56,361 bases of DNA from Coprobacillus sp. CAG:826 (GTDB lineage: Bacteria > Bacillota_I > Bacilli_A > RFN20 > CAG-826), in the NCBI GenBank assembly GCA_000437235.1, contig FR897028.1, forward strand, positions 10,382 to 66,742. The letters run 5' to 3'. Shown here piece by piece: positions 1-7,862 of this stretch; within the stretch, counting starts at the first letter, position 1; each line of letters begins with the position of its first letter. The notes beneath the pieces are model-generated. The model saw only the letters and a program-made list of their open reading frames with translations, was not told the DNA's origin and made no database searches. Made by a program: the position numbers and the translations under genes.

Positions 1-198
1 TGGAAGAGCACCAGCATTTAACCATTTTAAAGCAAGTTCTTCATCGATCTTTGCTGCATTGTTGACATCTTCTGGATCATAATATCCAATTTGTTCGATG
101 AAACGACCATCACGTGGGTAACGGCTATCGGCGGCAACGATACGATAAGAAGGATCTTTATGACGACCGGTTCTTGTTAATCTAATTTTTACTGACAT
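1..198 (-). CDS. rpsP: 30S ribosomal protein S16, 3' end cut by the window
   Basis: The minus strand from the ATG at 198-196 reads MSVKIRLTRTGRHKDPSYRI, then VAADSRYPRDGRFIEQIGYY, the conserved N-terminal half of S16, a small-subunit assembly protein. Reading continues off the window edge, so about 66 codons are visible and the C-terminus is missing. An AAAGGAG ribosome binding site sits a few bases upstream of the start. In most Firmicutes rpsP is in one operon with rimM, trmD and rplS. Here it points away from rplS and is separated from it by a purine permease gene, so the cluster has been rearranged. Confidence 0.96.
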   Translation of the reverse strand, partial: MSVKIRLTRTGRHKDPSYRIVAADSRYPRDGRFIEQIGYYDPEDVNNAAKIDEELALKWLNAGALP

Positions 199-489
199 AA
201 TTTTAATCTCCTTTTTCTAACATGACTATTGTATAGGATTACGTATTGACTGTCAAGTATTTTTACTTAACATGGCAATTTTTTCTATAAGTGGAAAGTG
301 AAAAATTTTATTCATTATACAGGGAGACTTTTTTAGTTTGTTAAACAGGGAAATCGACTTGCAAAGCATCTTTTAATTATTTATAATTAAGTTAATTGGA
401 GTGGAGAAAAAAGAAGTCTCCACTCTTTCTATGTAAATTTCTGGAGAATTTATTCTATTTGAAATTGAAATAGCGTTTCTTTTCTTTGC

Positions 490-517
490 TTGAGAATCAA
501 AAAAAGAAATGTAAAAT
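490..517 (+). promoter_or_regulatory. candidate promoter of the purine permease gene
   Basis: TTGAGA at 490-495 and TAAAAT at 512-517, separated by 16 bases, resemble a sigma-A promoter. Transcription would begin near 524, just before the hairpin at 538-578. Confidence 0.45.
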
Positions 518-537
518 ATATTCTCAAAGAAAGGAAC

Positions 538-578
538 ATATAGTCTAAATGTCTCATTTTTAGAGCGAAGGACTATAT
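538..578 (+). promoter_or_regulatory. leader hairpin that encloses the only SD-like sequence of the permease gene
   Basis: ATATAGTC at 538-545 pairs perfectly with GACTATAT at 571-578 around a 25-base loop that contains a small CTC/GAG stem. The only Shine-Dalgarno-like stretch before the ATG at 588 is AAGGA at 568-572, which overlaps the 3' arm. The hairpin could therefore hide the ribosome site. It does not contain the conserved loop bases of the purine riboswitch. Confidence 0.45.
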
Positions 579-587
579 AAAAAAAGA

Positions 588-2063
588 ATGAAAAAATTTT
601 TAGAAAAGCTTTTCCATGTGTCGGAAAAAGGATCATCGATTAAAAATGAAGTTATTGGTGGTTTAATTACTTTTATTGCTATGTGCTACATTTTACCAGT
701 CAATGCTTCCATTTTAAGCGCAATGGGAATGAACACAATGGGTGTCTTTGCGATGACCGCGTTAGTCGGTGCCTTAGTCACATTTATCATGGGCTTTGTA
801 GCAAACTATCCAGTTGTATTAAGCGCCGGTATGGGACTGAATGCTTATTTAGCTTATACCATTGCTGGAAGTGCTGGATTTACTTGGCAACAATGCATGA
901 TTTTACTTACGATTTCAGGTATTTTATTCTTTGTTTTCTCATTAACGCCCGTTCGTAAAATCATTATTGAATCCATTCCTAAAGATTTACAATTAATCAT
1001 TTCAAGTGCCTTAGGGGCATTTATTTGTTTTGTAGGTCTTAAAAACTCAGGTGTTATTGTTCAAGATGGTGGAACCCTTGTTACCTTAGGCAGCTTATTA
1101 AATCCGTCTACTTTAATTGCGATAGTTAGTATTATTTTATGTTTTGGCATGATGTTCTCCAAAAATAAAATTTTATCAACTTTAGCAATTCCTATTTGCA
1201 TTTTGTTTGCCGCTATTGCGGGTGTTATCGTTTCTTCCATTATGATTTCCAATGGTAATTTAGATTACGTCGCTGGGAGCTGGATTTATAAGTCTGAAAC
1301 TTTACAAAATATGGCCGTTAAATTACCGATTGCGCCTTGGTTAGAAAAAGATATGCAATGGGGTATGAGCGGAGTAAAGGATGTTTTATTCTTTGGTTTA
1401 TTAGATTCTAATTATTCAGGACAAGATTTCCAAAGCGATATCGTCAAAGTATTCTCTAATCCAACTTCTTATGTTGCTATTTTCTCATTAATGTTTGTTA
1501 ACTTATTTGACACGACTGCAACTTTATTGGCCGTAGGAAGAAATACCGGAATTATTAATGAAGAAGGAAAAATGCAGAATTATCAAAAAGCCGTATTAGC
1601 GGACGCTGTTGGCGCGGCTGTATGCGGCCCATTAGGAACCTCTACCGTTACTTCTTTTGCGGAAAGTAATATTGGTGTAGAAATGGGAGCTAAAACTGGC
1701 TTAGCCGCGGTTGTAGCGGGCTTAATGTTCTTATTATCCGGATTTATTTATCCAGTATTTTCTATCTTTACAGCAGGCTCAGTAACCGCTCCTGCCTTAG
1801 TTTGTGTGGGTGCAATGATTTTCGTAGGTAATTTTAAAGATATTAACTTTAGTGATCGGGTAGTGGCTTTTACCGGCTTTATCATGGTAATTTTCTCGCT
1901 TTTAACTTATTCGATTGCTTCAGGTATTGGTATTGGTTTAATTGCTTATGTAGTGATGATGCTATTTTCTAAAAGAAGAAAAGAAGTCTGCTTACCTATT
2001 TATATTATTACTTTGTTCTTCATTTTATCGTTTGCACTATCGGCGATGCTGCCATTATTATAA
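588..2063 (+). CDS. NCS2-family purine permease (AzgA/PbuG type)
   Basis: A 491-aa polytopic membrane protein of the AzgA branch of NCS2 transporters, which import guanine, hypoxanthine or adenine with protons. Recognisable family blocks are NEVIGGLITFIAMCYIL near residue 20, the VNLFDTTATLLAVG block near 305 and GPLGTSTVTSFAESNIGVEMG near 345, where the substrate-binding helices lie. Length and the twelve or more hydrophobic segments fit the family. The exact base transported cannot be told from sequence. It is monocistronic between divergent rpsP and rplS. No strong ribosome site precedes the ATG; the nearest, AAGGA, is 15 bases upstream and inside a hairpin, which suggests translational control. 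Confidence 0.9.
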   Translation: MKKFLEKLFHVSEKGSSIKNEVIGGLITFIAMCYILPVNASILSAMGMNTMGVFAMTALVGALVTFIMGFVANYPVVLSAGMGLNAYLAYTIAGSAGFTWQQCMILLTISGILFFVFSLTPVRKIIIESIPKDLQLIISSALGAFICFVGLKNSGVIVQDGGTLVTLGSLLNPSTLIAIVSIILCFGMMFSKNKILSTLAIPICILFAAIAGVIVSSIMISNGNLDYVAGSWIYKSETLQNMAVKLPIAPWLEKDMQWGMSGVKDVLFFGLLDSNYSGQDFQSDIVKVFSNPTSYVAIFSLMFVNLFDTTATLLAVGRNTGIINEEGKMQNYQKAVLADAVGAAVCGPLGTSTVTSFAESNIGVEMGAKTGLAAVVAGLMFLLSGFIYPVFSIFTAGSVTAPALVCVGAMIFVGNFKDINFSDRVVAFTGFIMVIFSLLTYSIASGIGIGLIAYVVMMLFSKRRKEVCLPIYIITLFFILSFALSAMLPLL

Positions 2064-2130
2064 GTAAAACATCAATTTTCTTCATTTTGGCTAGTCAAAA
2101 TTAATTTTTTTACAAAATTTTAAAAAAATG

Positions 2131-2159
2131 TTGATTTTTATAGTCGATTTTGATAGGAT
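2131..2159 (+). promoter_or_regulatory. rplS promoter
   Basis: TTGATT at 2131-2136 and TAGGAT at 2154-2159 with a 17-base spacer. The short leader has a small CGTT-AGAA-AACG hairpin at 2167-2178, then a GGAAGGAG ribosome site. Confidence 0.55.
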
Positions 2160-2195
2160 TATATCGCGTTAGAAAACGGGAAGGAGAACTTAACG

Positions 2196-2543
2196 ATGAA
2201 CAACAATTTAGTAAAAGAAATTACCGCTTCTCAATTAAAAAAAGACATTCCAGAATTCGGTTCTGGTGATACCATTCGTGTTAACGTTCGTATTATTGAA
2301 AACAATAAACAACGTGTCCAAGCTTTCCAAGGCGTTTGCTTAGCTCGCCGTGGTAGTGGTGTCTCCGAAACTTTCATTGTACGTAAAGTTTCCAATGGTG
2401 TTGGTGTAGAAAGAACATTCCCACTTCATTCTCCATCTATTAGCTCCATTGAAGTCTTAAAACGTGGTAAAGTACGTCGTCATAAGATTTACTACTTAAG
2501 AAAATTATCTGGTAAATCTGCTCGTATTAAAGAAATTCTTTAA
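2196..2543 (+). CDS. rplS: 50S ribosomal protein L19
   Basis: A 115-aa protein with the typical L19 core: GDTIRVNVRIIENNKQRVQAF near residue 23 and FIVRKVSNGVGVERTFPLHS near 60, ending in the basic KVRRHKIYYLRKLSGKSARI tail. L19 sits at the interface of the 30S and 50S subunits. Length matches the family. The gene has its own promoter and a strong GGAAGGAG site, and is followed at once by a Rho-independent terminator, so it looks like a single-gene unit rather than the tail of an rpsP-trmD operon. Confidence 0.97.
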   Translation: MNNNLVKEITASQLKKDIPEFGSGDTIRVNVRIIENNKQRVQAFQGVCLARRGSGVSETFIVRKVSNGVGVERTFPLHSPSISSIEVLKRGKVRRHKIYYLRKLSGKSARIKEIL

Positions 2544-2552
2544 TGCTCATTG

Positions 2553-2579
2553 GGCCCTTTCTCATAAGGGCCTTTTTTT
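2553..2579 (+). terminator. rplS terminator
   Basis: GGCCCTT at 2553-2559 pairs with AAGGGCC at 2566-2572, followed by seven T. A classic intrinsic terminator. Confidence 0.93.
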
Positions 2580-2584
2580 CAGTT

Positions 2585-2611
2585 TTGATAACTGCATTTT
2601 TGTGGTAAAAT
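2585..2611 (+). promoter_or_regulatory. candidate promoter of lepB-rbgA-rnhB
   Basis: An extended -10, TGG-TAAAAT (2603-2611), lies downstream of TTGATA at 2585-2590 with a short 15-base spacer. It comes right after the rplS terminator and before lepB, where a promoter is needed. Confidence 0.5.
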
Positions 2612-2638
2612 ATAGAATAAGAAGCAGGTGAAATCCGT

Positions 2639-3268
2639 ATGAAATCAAAAAAACAAGTCATTCTCAATATTTTTACGGCCCTTGTCGTTATTTTTAGTAT
2701 TAGTTTTTGCTTGTTTAGATTTTTAACGGGTGGAGTCATTATTGATGGAACTTCAATGTCACCTACATTAGGTGATTTATCAGAAGGAAAAACGATAAGA
2801 ACAACTTATCGAAAAAAACATCTCAAACGGTTTGATATCATCATTTTTGATAGTAAGGCTAGAGGAGAGCGCTTAATTAAGCGGATTATTGCTTTACCAG
2901 GAGAAACAGTCTCCATTGATAATATAACCGGTGAAATCACCATTAATGGCAAAATCGTTTTACAAAACTTTATTCCAACTGATGATGCCCAAATGAAGTG
3001 GGAACAGACGAAAAGATCAACATGTGTGGGATCCTATAACATGGCTTGTGGAAAAGAATTAACCATACCTAAAGGCTATTATTATGTTTTAGGTGATAAC
3101 AGAAATCCGGGTAAATCATTAGATTCTGAACATGGATTAGGTTTAGTACCTTATGAAGAAATTGATGGTGTGTTATGGTATATCGACACCATTTGTGAAG
3201 AAATTGGGCAAGCAAATAACGAAAGAGTATGTGTAAAAAAGAAAAAAATTAAAAAACAATATTTTTAA
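2639..3268 (+). CDS. lepB: signal peptidase I
   Basis: A 209-aa type I signal peptidase, which cuts signal peptides from secreted proteins at the outer face of the membrane. One N-terminal membrane segment (about residues 8-30) is followed by the catalytic block GTSMSPTL, with nucleophile Ser39 before Met40. The general base is Lys81 in ERLIKRIIALPGE, and the family box GDNRNPGKSLDSEHGLG follows near residue 150. AGGTGA serves as ribosome site. Listeria also has signal peptidase genes between rplS and rbgA, so the position is ancestral. The many lipoproteins in this window would use signal peptidase II instead, which is not seen here. Confidence 0.95.
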   Translation: MKSKKQVILNIFTALVVIFSISFCLFRFLTGGVIIDGTSMSPTLGDLSEGKTIRTTYRKKHLKRFDIIIFDSKARGERLIKRIIALPGETVSIDNITGEITINGKIVLQNFIPTDDAQMKWEQTKRSTCVGSYNMACGKELTIPKGYYYVLGDNRNPGKSLDSEHGLGLVPYEEIDGVLWYIDTICEEIGQANNERVCVKKKKIKKQYF

Positions 3269-3285
3269 AAAAGGAGGCGAGATAG

Positions 3286-4149
3286 ATGCAACAAAAGAGT
3301 ATTCATTGGTTTCCAGGCCATATGAAAAAAGCGCTAAAAGAAATTGAAGAGCGCTTAAAAATCATGGATGTTATTATTGAAATTGTGGATGCTCGTGCAC
3401 CTATATCGAGTCGCAATCCTTATTTAAAAGATTTAGCGCCACAAAAAAAACGTTTAGTCGTTTTAGCGAAAAAAGATTTAGCGGATGAAGAAGAAACCAA
3501 ACGTTGGGTGGAATATTTTAAAAATGAAGGAATTATTGCACTTCCGCTAGATTTAACTTATCCTAAATCGGATGCTGAATTAAAAAAAGCCATTCAATCT
3601 TTAGGAAAAGATAAATGGGAAAAAGATCAAAGAAGAGGATTAAAACCTCAACCTTTAAAAACGATGATTATTGGTATTCCAAATGTCGGAAAATCGACGT
3701 TAATCAATCGGTTAAGCCGTAGAAATGCCGCTAGTGTACAAAATACACCCGGGCATACTAGAGCGCAACAATGGATTAAAGTAGACCAACTCTTCGAATT
3801 ATTAGACACGCCAGGAATTCTTCCTATGCAATATGAAGATCCTACTTATAGCATGCATTTAGCGTGGCTAGGATCCATTAAAGAAGATATCTTACCTTTA
3901 ACTGTAATTGCCACAGAACTGCTTTCTTTCTTAAAAGAATATCATAGTGCAAAGTTAGAAAGTCGCTACCAAATAGAAGGACTAAAAGATATGTCTTTAG
4001 AAGAAATTTGGCTTCAAATCGCTAAGAAAAGAGGCTTATTAACTAAAGGTGAACCCGATGTAGAAAAAGCAGAGCGTTTACTTTTAAAAGAATTCAAAGA
4101 TGGCACTTTAGGTAGAATCACTATTGAAAAGAGGGAAAGTGCATGTTAA
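3286..4149 (+). CDS. rbgA: ribosome biogenesis GTPase RbgA (YlqF)
   Basis: A 287-aa circularly permuted GTPase needed for late 50S assembly. The permuted order is visible: the G4-equivalent comes first (residues 61-64), then G1 GIPNVGKST at 130-138, then G3 DTPG at 174-177, followed by the C-terminal RNA-binding helices. The N-terminus IHWFPGHMKKALKEI is typical. The G4 motif reads AKKD instead of NKxD, so the Asn that normally contacts guanine is Ala here. The start has a strong AAGGAGG site. The 3' end overlaps rnhB by 7 bases, as expected from the conserved rbgA-rnhB pair. Confidence 0.95.
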   Translation: MQQKSIHWFPGHMKKALKEIEERLKIMDVIIEIVDARAPISSRNPYLKDLAPQKKRLVVLAKKDLADEEETKRWVEYFKNEGIIALPLDLTYPKSDAELKKAIQSLGKDKWEKDQRRGLKPQPLKTMIIGIPNVGKSTLINRLSRRNAASVQNTPGHTRAQQWIKVDQLFELLDTPGILPMQYEDPTYSMHLAWLGSIKEDILPLTVIATELLSFLKEYHSAKLESRYQIEGLKDMSLEEIWLQIAKKRGLLTKGEPDVEKAERLLLKEFKDGTLGRITIEKRESAC

Positions 4150-4766
4150 CATACGAAAAAGAATTTTTTGAGCAAGGCTATCACCTCATTGTTGGTTGTG
4201 ATGAAGCAGGCCGTGGTCCTTTAGCAGGTCCTGTGGTTGCGGCAGCTTGTATTCTTCCAAGTGACTATCATAACGAAGATATTAATGATTCCAAAAAATT
4301 AACCGATAAAAAAAGAAGAGCGTTATTAGATGAAATTGAAAATCATGCAATTGCCTTTGGAATTGGTATTGTAAGCGCGGAAAAGATTGATGAAATCAAT
4401 ATTTATCAAGCCAGTCGATTGGCGATGAATATGGCCATTGAAAATATGGCTCATCAATTTGATTTGGTTTTAACGGACGCGATGCCTTTATTTGGCTATG
4501 ACGTTCCTGTTATTGACATTATTAAAGGTGATGCGAGAGCGCAATGTATTGCCGCGGCTTCTATCATTGCTAAAGTAACAAGAGATGAAATGATGGAATC
4601 TTTAGATGAACTTTATCCGCAGTATGGTTTTAAACACCACAAAGGTTATGGTACAAAAGAACATCTTCTTGCTTTAGATAAATATGGACCAATTCCAGGT
4701 ATACATCGTTATACTTATGGTCCTGTACAAAGAGCGATGAACGAACAATTATCCCTATTTGATTAG
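4143..4766 (+). CDS. rnhB: ribonuclease HII
   Basis: A 207-aa RNase HII that nicks RNA-DNA hybrids and removes misincorporated ribonucleotides. The signature GCDEAGRGPLAGPVVAAA starts at residue 18. The acidic active-site residues are recognisable as Asp20, Glu21, Asp112 (LTDAMP) and Asp148 (KVTRD). The gene overlaps rbgA by 7 bases and is probably translationally coupled to it. Its stop codon lies inside the stem of the following terminator. Confidence 0.96.
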   Translation: MLTYEKEFFEQGYHLIVGCDEAGRGPLAGPVVAAACILPSDYHNEDINDSKKLTDKKRRALLDEIENHAIAFGIGIVSAEKIDEINIYQASRLAMNMAIENMAHQFDLVLTDAMPLFGYDVPVIDIIKGDARAQCIAAASIIAKVTRDEMMESLDELYPQYGFKHHKGYGTKEHLLALDKYGPIPGIHRYTYGPVQRAMNEQLSLFD

Positions 4767-4777
4767 GGATTTTTTTC
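4751..4777 (+). terminator. terminator overlapping the rnhB stop codon
   Basis: ATCCCTA at 4751-4757 pairs with TAGGGAT at 4764-4770 around TTTGAT, followed by six or more T. The rnhB stop TAG (4764-4766) forms the start of the 3' arm. Confidence 0.85.
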
Positions 4778-4812
4778 TTTTCTTCGTATTAAAAAAGAAA
4801 AGGAGAAAAAAT

Positions 4813-5598
4813 ATGAGTACAGGAAAAGGAAGAGGAAGAGAAGTTTTACTTTATTTAGCGATAAAGCATCATGGAGAATGGGAAAGTATTTTAAATGCGT
4901 TAGAAAAGAAAGAATATATTGATGAAGAAGAACTACAAAGAGTGATTTCAGTTAATCGTGCGAATTATGTCACGATTATTGATGACGATTATCCAGAAGA
5001 TTTAAAAAAGATTTATAAACCACCATTTATATTATTTTATTATGGGAATTATGACTTGCTTCGTTTACCGCGCCTTGCGGTGGTAGGATCAAGGAAATGT
5101 ACAGAATATGGAAAAAAGTCGGTGAAGAAGGTGATTCAAGAATTACAATCTCAACTGGTTATTGTTTCTGGCTTAGCCAAAGGAATTGATGCAACTGCGC
5201 ATCTTACGGCTATAGAAACCAAAGCGCCCACAATTGCAATTTTAGGAAGTGGAATTGATCTATGTTATCCGAAAGAGAATCAAAAAATTTATGATTATAT
5301 AAAGGAAAACGGATTGTTAATCAGTGAATATCCTTTAGATACCGCACCGAATCAAGATCATTTTCCTACGCGAAATCGTTTAATTGCCGCTTTATCCAAT
5401 GCAACTTTAGTAGTAGAAGCTTCAGAAAAATCAGGGACAGCGTATACGATTCAAGCAGCACTAGAATTTGGAAAAGACATCCTATGTATCCCGCATTCCA
5501 TTTTTAGTGAACATCATTATACCAATCGGTTAATTCGTGAGGGCGCTACTTTAATAGAGAAAGGTCAAGACATCCTAGAAGAATTCAAATTAGAGTAA
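4813..5598 (+). CDS. dprA: DNA-processing protein DprA (Smf)
   Basis: A 261-aa protein with the Rossmann-fold DprA core, the loader of RecA on incoming single-stranded DNA in transformation. Motifs include GSRKCTEYG at 92-100, VSGLAKGIDATAH near 118, ILGSGIDLCYPKEN, and PTRNRLIAALSNATLVVEAS further on. It lacks the long C-terminal winged helix of some homologues. The ATG at 4813 is chosen because AAAGGAG lies 8 bases upstream; an in-frame ATG at 4759 would start inside the rnhB terminator. No other competence gene is visible, so natural transformation is only a possibility. Confidence 0.94.
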   Translation: MSTGKGRGREVLLYLAIKHHGEWESILNALEKKEYIDEEELQRVISVNRANYVTIIDDDYPEDLKKIYKPPFILFYYGNYDLLRLPRLAVVGSRKCTEYGKKSVKKVIQELQSQLVIVSGLAKGIDATAHLTAIETKAPTIAILGSGIDLCYPKENQKIYDYIKENGLLISEYPLDTAPNQDHFPTRNRLIAALSNATLVVEASEKSGTAYTIQAALEFGKDILCIPHSIFSEHHYTNRLIREGATLIEKGQDILEEFKLE

Positions 5599-5652
5599 AA
5601 AATTTTTTATTTAATTTATTTAAATAAATATATAAGGAATAAAAAAGCGTTA

Positions 5653-5681
5653 TTGACATTAGATATTGAACGCATAATAAT
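5653..5681 (+). promoter_or_regulatory. topA promoter
   Basis: A consensus TTGACA at 5653-5658 with an AATAAT or TAATAA -10 at 5675-5681. The promoter lies between GCGTT (5647-5651) and AACGC (5669-5673), a short dyad of unknown meaning. Confidence 0.55.
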
Positions 5682-5704
5682 GAAATGCTGAAAGGAGTGA
5701 TTCT

Positions 5705-7816
5705 ATGAAGCTAGTCATAGTTGAGTCACCAGCCAAATGTAAAACGATTGGAAAGTATTTAGGTAATGATTATAAAGTCATGGCGTCGTATGGACATATC
5801 CGCGATTTAGCCACTACCGGTAAAGGAGGATTAGGTGTTGATATCGAACACGATTTTGCGCCACATTACATTGAAGACAAAACCAAAGCCAAAATTATTA
5901 CCTCATTAGAAAAAGAAGCGCAAAAAGCTTCAGAAGTTTTACTCGCTACCGACCCTGACCGTGAAGGGGAAGCGATTGCCTGGCATTTAGCCGAAGTTTT
6001 ACATTTACCTGTCGACCAAACCAAAAGACTAGAATTTCATGAAATTACTCGTCCAGCCATTCAAAATGCGATTGAACATCCTCGAACCATTAATATGGAT
6101 TTAGTGGAATCCCAAGAATGTCGTAGAATTCTTGATCGTATCATGGGCTTTAAATTAACGGGCCTTTTAAAGAAAAAGATTAAAATGGAATCCGCGGGCC
6201 GTGTGCAATCCGCTGCTTTAAAATTAATCGTGGATCACGAAAAAGAAATTGAAGCCTTTGTTCCTGAAGAATATTGGACGATTCAAGGATCCTTATCCGT
6301 AATAAAAAAAGAGCTTCCTATTAAATTAGATAAAATTGATGGTAAGCAACCACAAATTCATAATGAACAAGAAGCACAAAGCATTTTAGATGAATTACCG
6401 AGTGCTTTTAAAGTGGATAGTGTGATTAAAAAGGCCAAGAAAAAAGAACCTAAGGCTCCTTTTATTACTTCCACTTTACAACAAGAAGCTTTCAATCGTT
6501 ATAAATTCTCAACGAAGAAAACCGCGTCCATCGCCCAAAAGCTTTACGAAGGTAAAACGATTGGCGATGAAATTACCGGTTTAATTACTTATATGAGAAC
6601 GGACTCCGCTCGTCTTTCTTTACAATTCGTTGAGTCAGCGGAAAAGTACATTCTTGAAAATTATGGGGAAGCTTATTTAGGAAAAGTCCATATTGCTAAA
6701 CAAAAAGGACAGGTACAAGATGCGCACGAAGCCATTCGTCCAACTTCTTTAAAACGTACTCCAGAAATGATGAAAGAATATTTATCTCGGGATGAGTATC
6801 AACTTTATAAAATGATTTACTATCGTACTCTTGCGTCTTTAATGAAAGCCAGTGAATACGAAGTAACCACCATTTTAATGAACGTAAAGAATTATGTCTT
6901 TAAAGCAGAAGGCGAAACCTTAGTCTTTGATGGCTATGAAAAAATCTATCGAAGTGCTGAAGATGAAGAAAAAACAAATACCCTTCCTAAAGTGGAAGAA
7001 GGCGCAACTTACGACGTAAAAGAAATGACCAAAGAACAACATTTCACCAAAGCGCCGGCGCATTATTCGGAAGCAAAAGTTGTTAAACTTATGGAAGAAT
7101 TAGGTATTGGTAGACCATCTACTTATGCTTCTACGATTCAAATTCTTCTTAAGAGAAAATATGTAGAAAGTGAATCTGGTTATCTAATTCCAACCCGTGA
7201 AGGTAAAATTACAGCGGATTATTTAGATAAGTATTTCTTACGTTTAATTAATACGACCTTTACTGCGGAAATGGAAGAAGATCTCGATAGTGTAATGCGT
7301 CATAAAGAGACAAGATTACATCTATTAAAATCTTTCTACGATTTATTTATGCCGATTTATGAAGCGGCAGTGGATGGTGATTATACCATTCCTATTCCTG
7401 AAGAAACTTATGGTACTTGCCCAGAATGTGGCTCAGCCTTAGTGAAAAAACATGGTGCTTATGGTGATTTTATTGCCTGTAGCAATTATCCAAAGTGCAA
7501 ATATAAAGTCGTGGAGAAAAAAGAAGCACCGAAACCAACAGGCGAACTTTGTCCAAAATGCGGACATGAAATGGTATATCGTAAAAATAAAAAAGGTGAG
7601 GTCTTTGAAGCTTGTAGCAATTATCCTCATTGTCATTACATTAAAGGGGCGGAGCCGAAAGAAAGAATCGTTATTAAAAAGTGCCCTGATTGTGGCGGAG
7701 ATTTGATTTTAAAACCAGGGGTAAGAGGAAGAAGTCCTTTCTTAGGATGCTCCAATTATCCACGCTGTAAGCATATTGAAAAATACGAACCAAAAGATGA
7801 AAAAGAAAACGGGTAA
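5705..7816 (+). CDS. topA: DNA topoisomerase I
   Basis: A 703-aa type IA topoisomerase that relaxes negative supercoils. The toprim domain begins MKLVIVESPAKCKTIGKYLG and has the metal-binding box ATDPDREGEA at 81-90. The active-site tyrosine is Tyr296 in ITYMRTDSAR. Three C-terminal four-cysteine zinc modules follow, starting CPECGSALV, CPKCGHEM and CPDCGGDLI, between about residues 560 and 695. Length is standard for Firmicutes. The ribosome site is AAAGGAG. dprA, topA and trmFO keep the common Bacilli order. The stop codon sits in the loop of the terminator. Confidence 0.97.
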   Translation: MKLVIVESPAKCKTIGKYLGNDYKVMASYGHIRDLATTGKGGLGVDIEHDFAPHYIEDKTKAKIITSLEKEAQKASEVLLATDPDREGEAIAWHLAEVLHLPVDQTKRLEFHEITRPAIQNAIEHPRTINMDLVESQECRRILDRIMGFKLTGLLKKKIKMESAGRVQSAALKLIVDHEKEIEAFVPEEYWTIQGSLSVIKKELPIKLDKIDGKQPQIHNEQEAQSILDELPSAFKVDSVIKKAKKKEPKAPFITSTLQQEAFNRYKFSTKKTASIAQKLYEGKTIGDEITGLITYMRTDSARLSLQFVESAEKYILENYGEAYLGKVHIAKQKGQVQDAHEAIRPTSLKRTPEMMKEYLSRDEYQLYKMIYYRTLASLMKASEYEVTTILMNVKNYVFKAEGETLVFDGYEKIYRSAEDEEKTNTLPKVEEGATYDVKEMTKEQHFTKAPAHYSEAKVVKLMEELGIGRPSTYASTIQILLKRKYVESESGYLIPTREGKITADYLDKYFLRLINTTFTAEMEEDLDSVMRHKETRLHLLKSFYDLFMPIYEAAVDGDYTIPIPEETYGTCPECGSALVKKHGAYGDFIACSNYPKCKYKVVEKKEAPKPTGELCPKCGHEMVYRKNKKGEVFEACSNYPHCHYIKGAEPKERIVIKKCPDCGGDLILKPGVRGRSPFLGCSNYPRCKHIEKYEPKDEKENG

Positions 7817-7829
7817 ACCCCGTTTTTTT
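7807..7829 (+). terminator. topA terminator overlapping its stop codon
   Basis: AAACGGG at 7807-7813 pairs with CCCGTTT at 7819-7825, followed by further T. The TAA stop at 7814-7816 is in the loop. Confidence 0.85.
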
Positions 7830-7830
7830 A

Positions 7831-7839
7831 TGCTATACT
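7831..7839 (+). promoter_or_regulatory. extended -10 promoter of trmFO-xerC
   Basis: TGC-TATACT at 7831-7839 is an extended -10 element directly behind the topA terminator. No good -35 is seen, which extended -10 promoters tolerate. Confidence 0.45.
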
Positions 7840-7862
7840 GAGAAAAGAAAGAAGGAATGAGC

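Larger units (their letters stand above)
199..587. other. intergenic region between rpsP and the purine permease
   Basis: About 390 AT-rich bases with no convincing gene. It holds the divergent start regions of rpsP and the permease. Visible structure includes an 18-bp AT palindrome at 373-390 (TTAATTAT-TT-ATAATTAA), a perfect 8-bp stem-loop at 399-425 (GAGTGGAG and CTCCACTC around an A/G-rich loop) followed by only three T, a candidate promoter at 490-517 and a further hairpin at 538-578. The 399-425 stem could be a weak terminator or an RNA structure; nothing proves which. Confidence 0.6.

Noticed and set aside
538..578. Purine riboswitch upstream of the purine permease
   Set aside because: The GACTATA end and the gene context suggested it, but the conserved loop segments of the purine aptamer (such as TTTCTACC and CCGTAAA) are missing and the element is too short.
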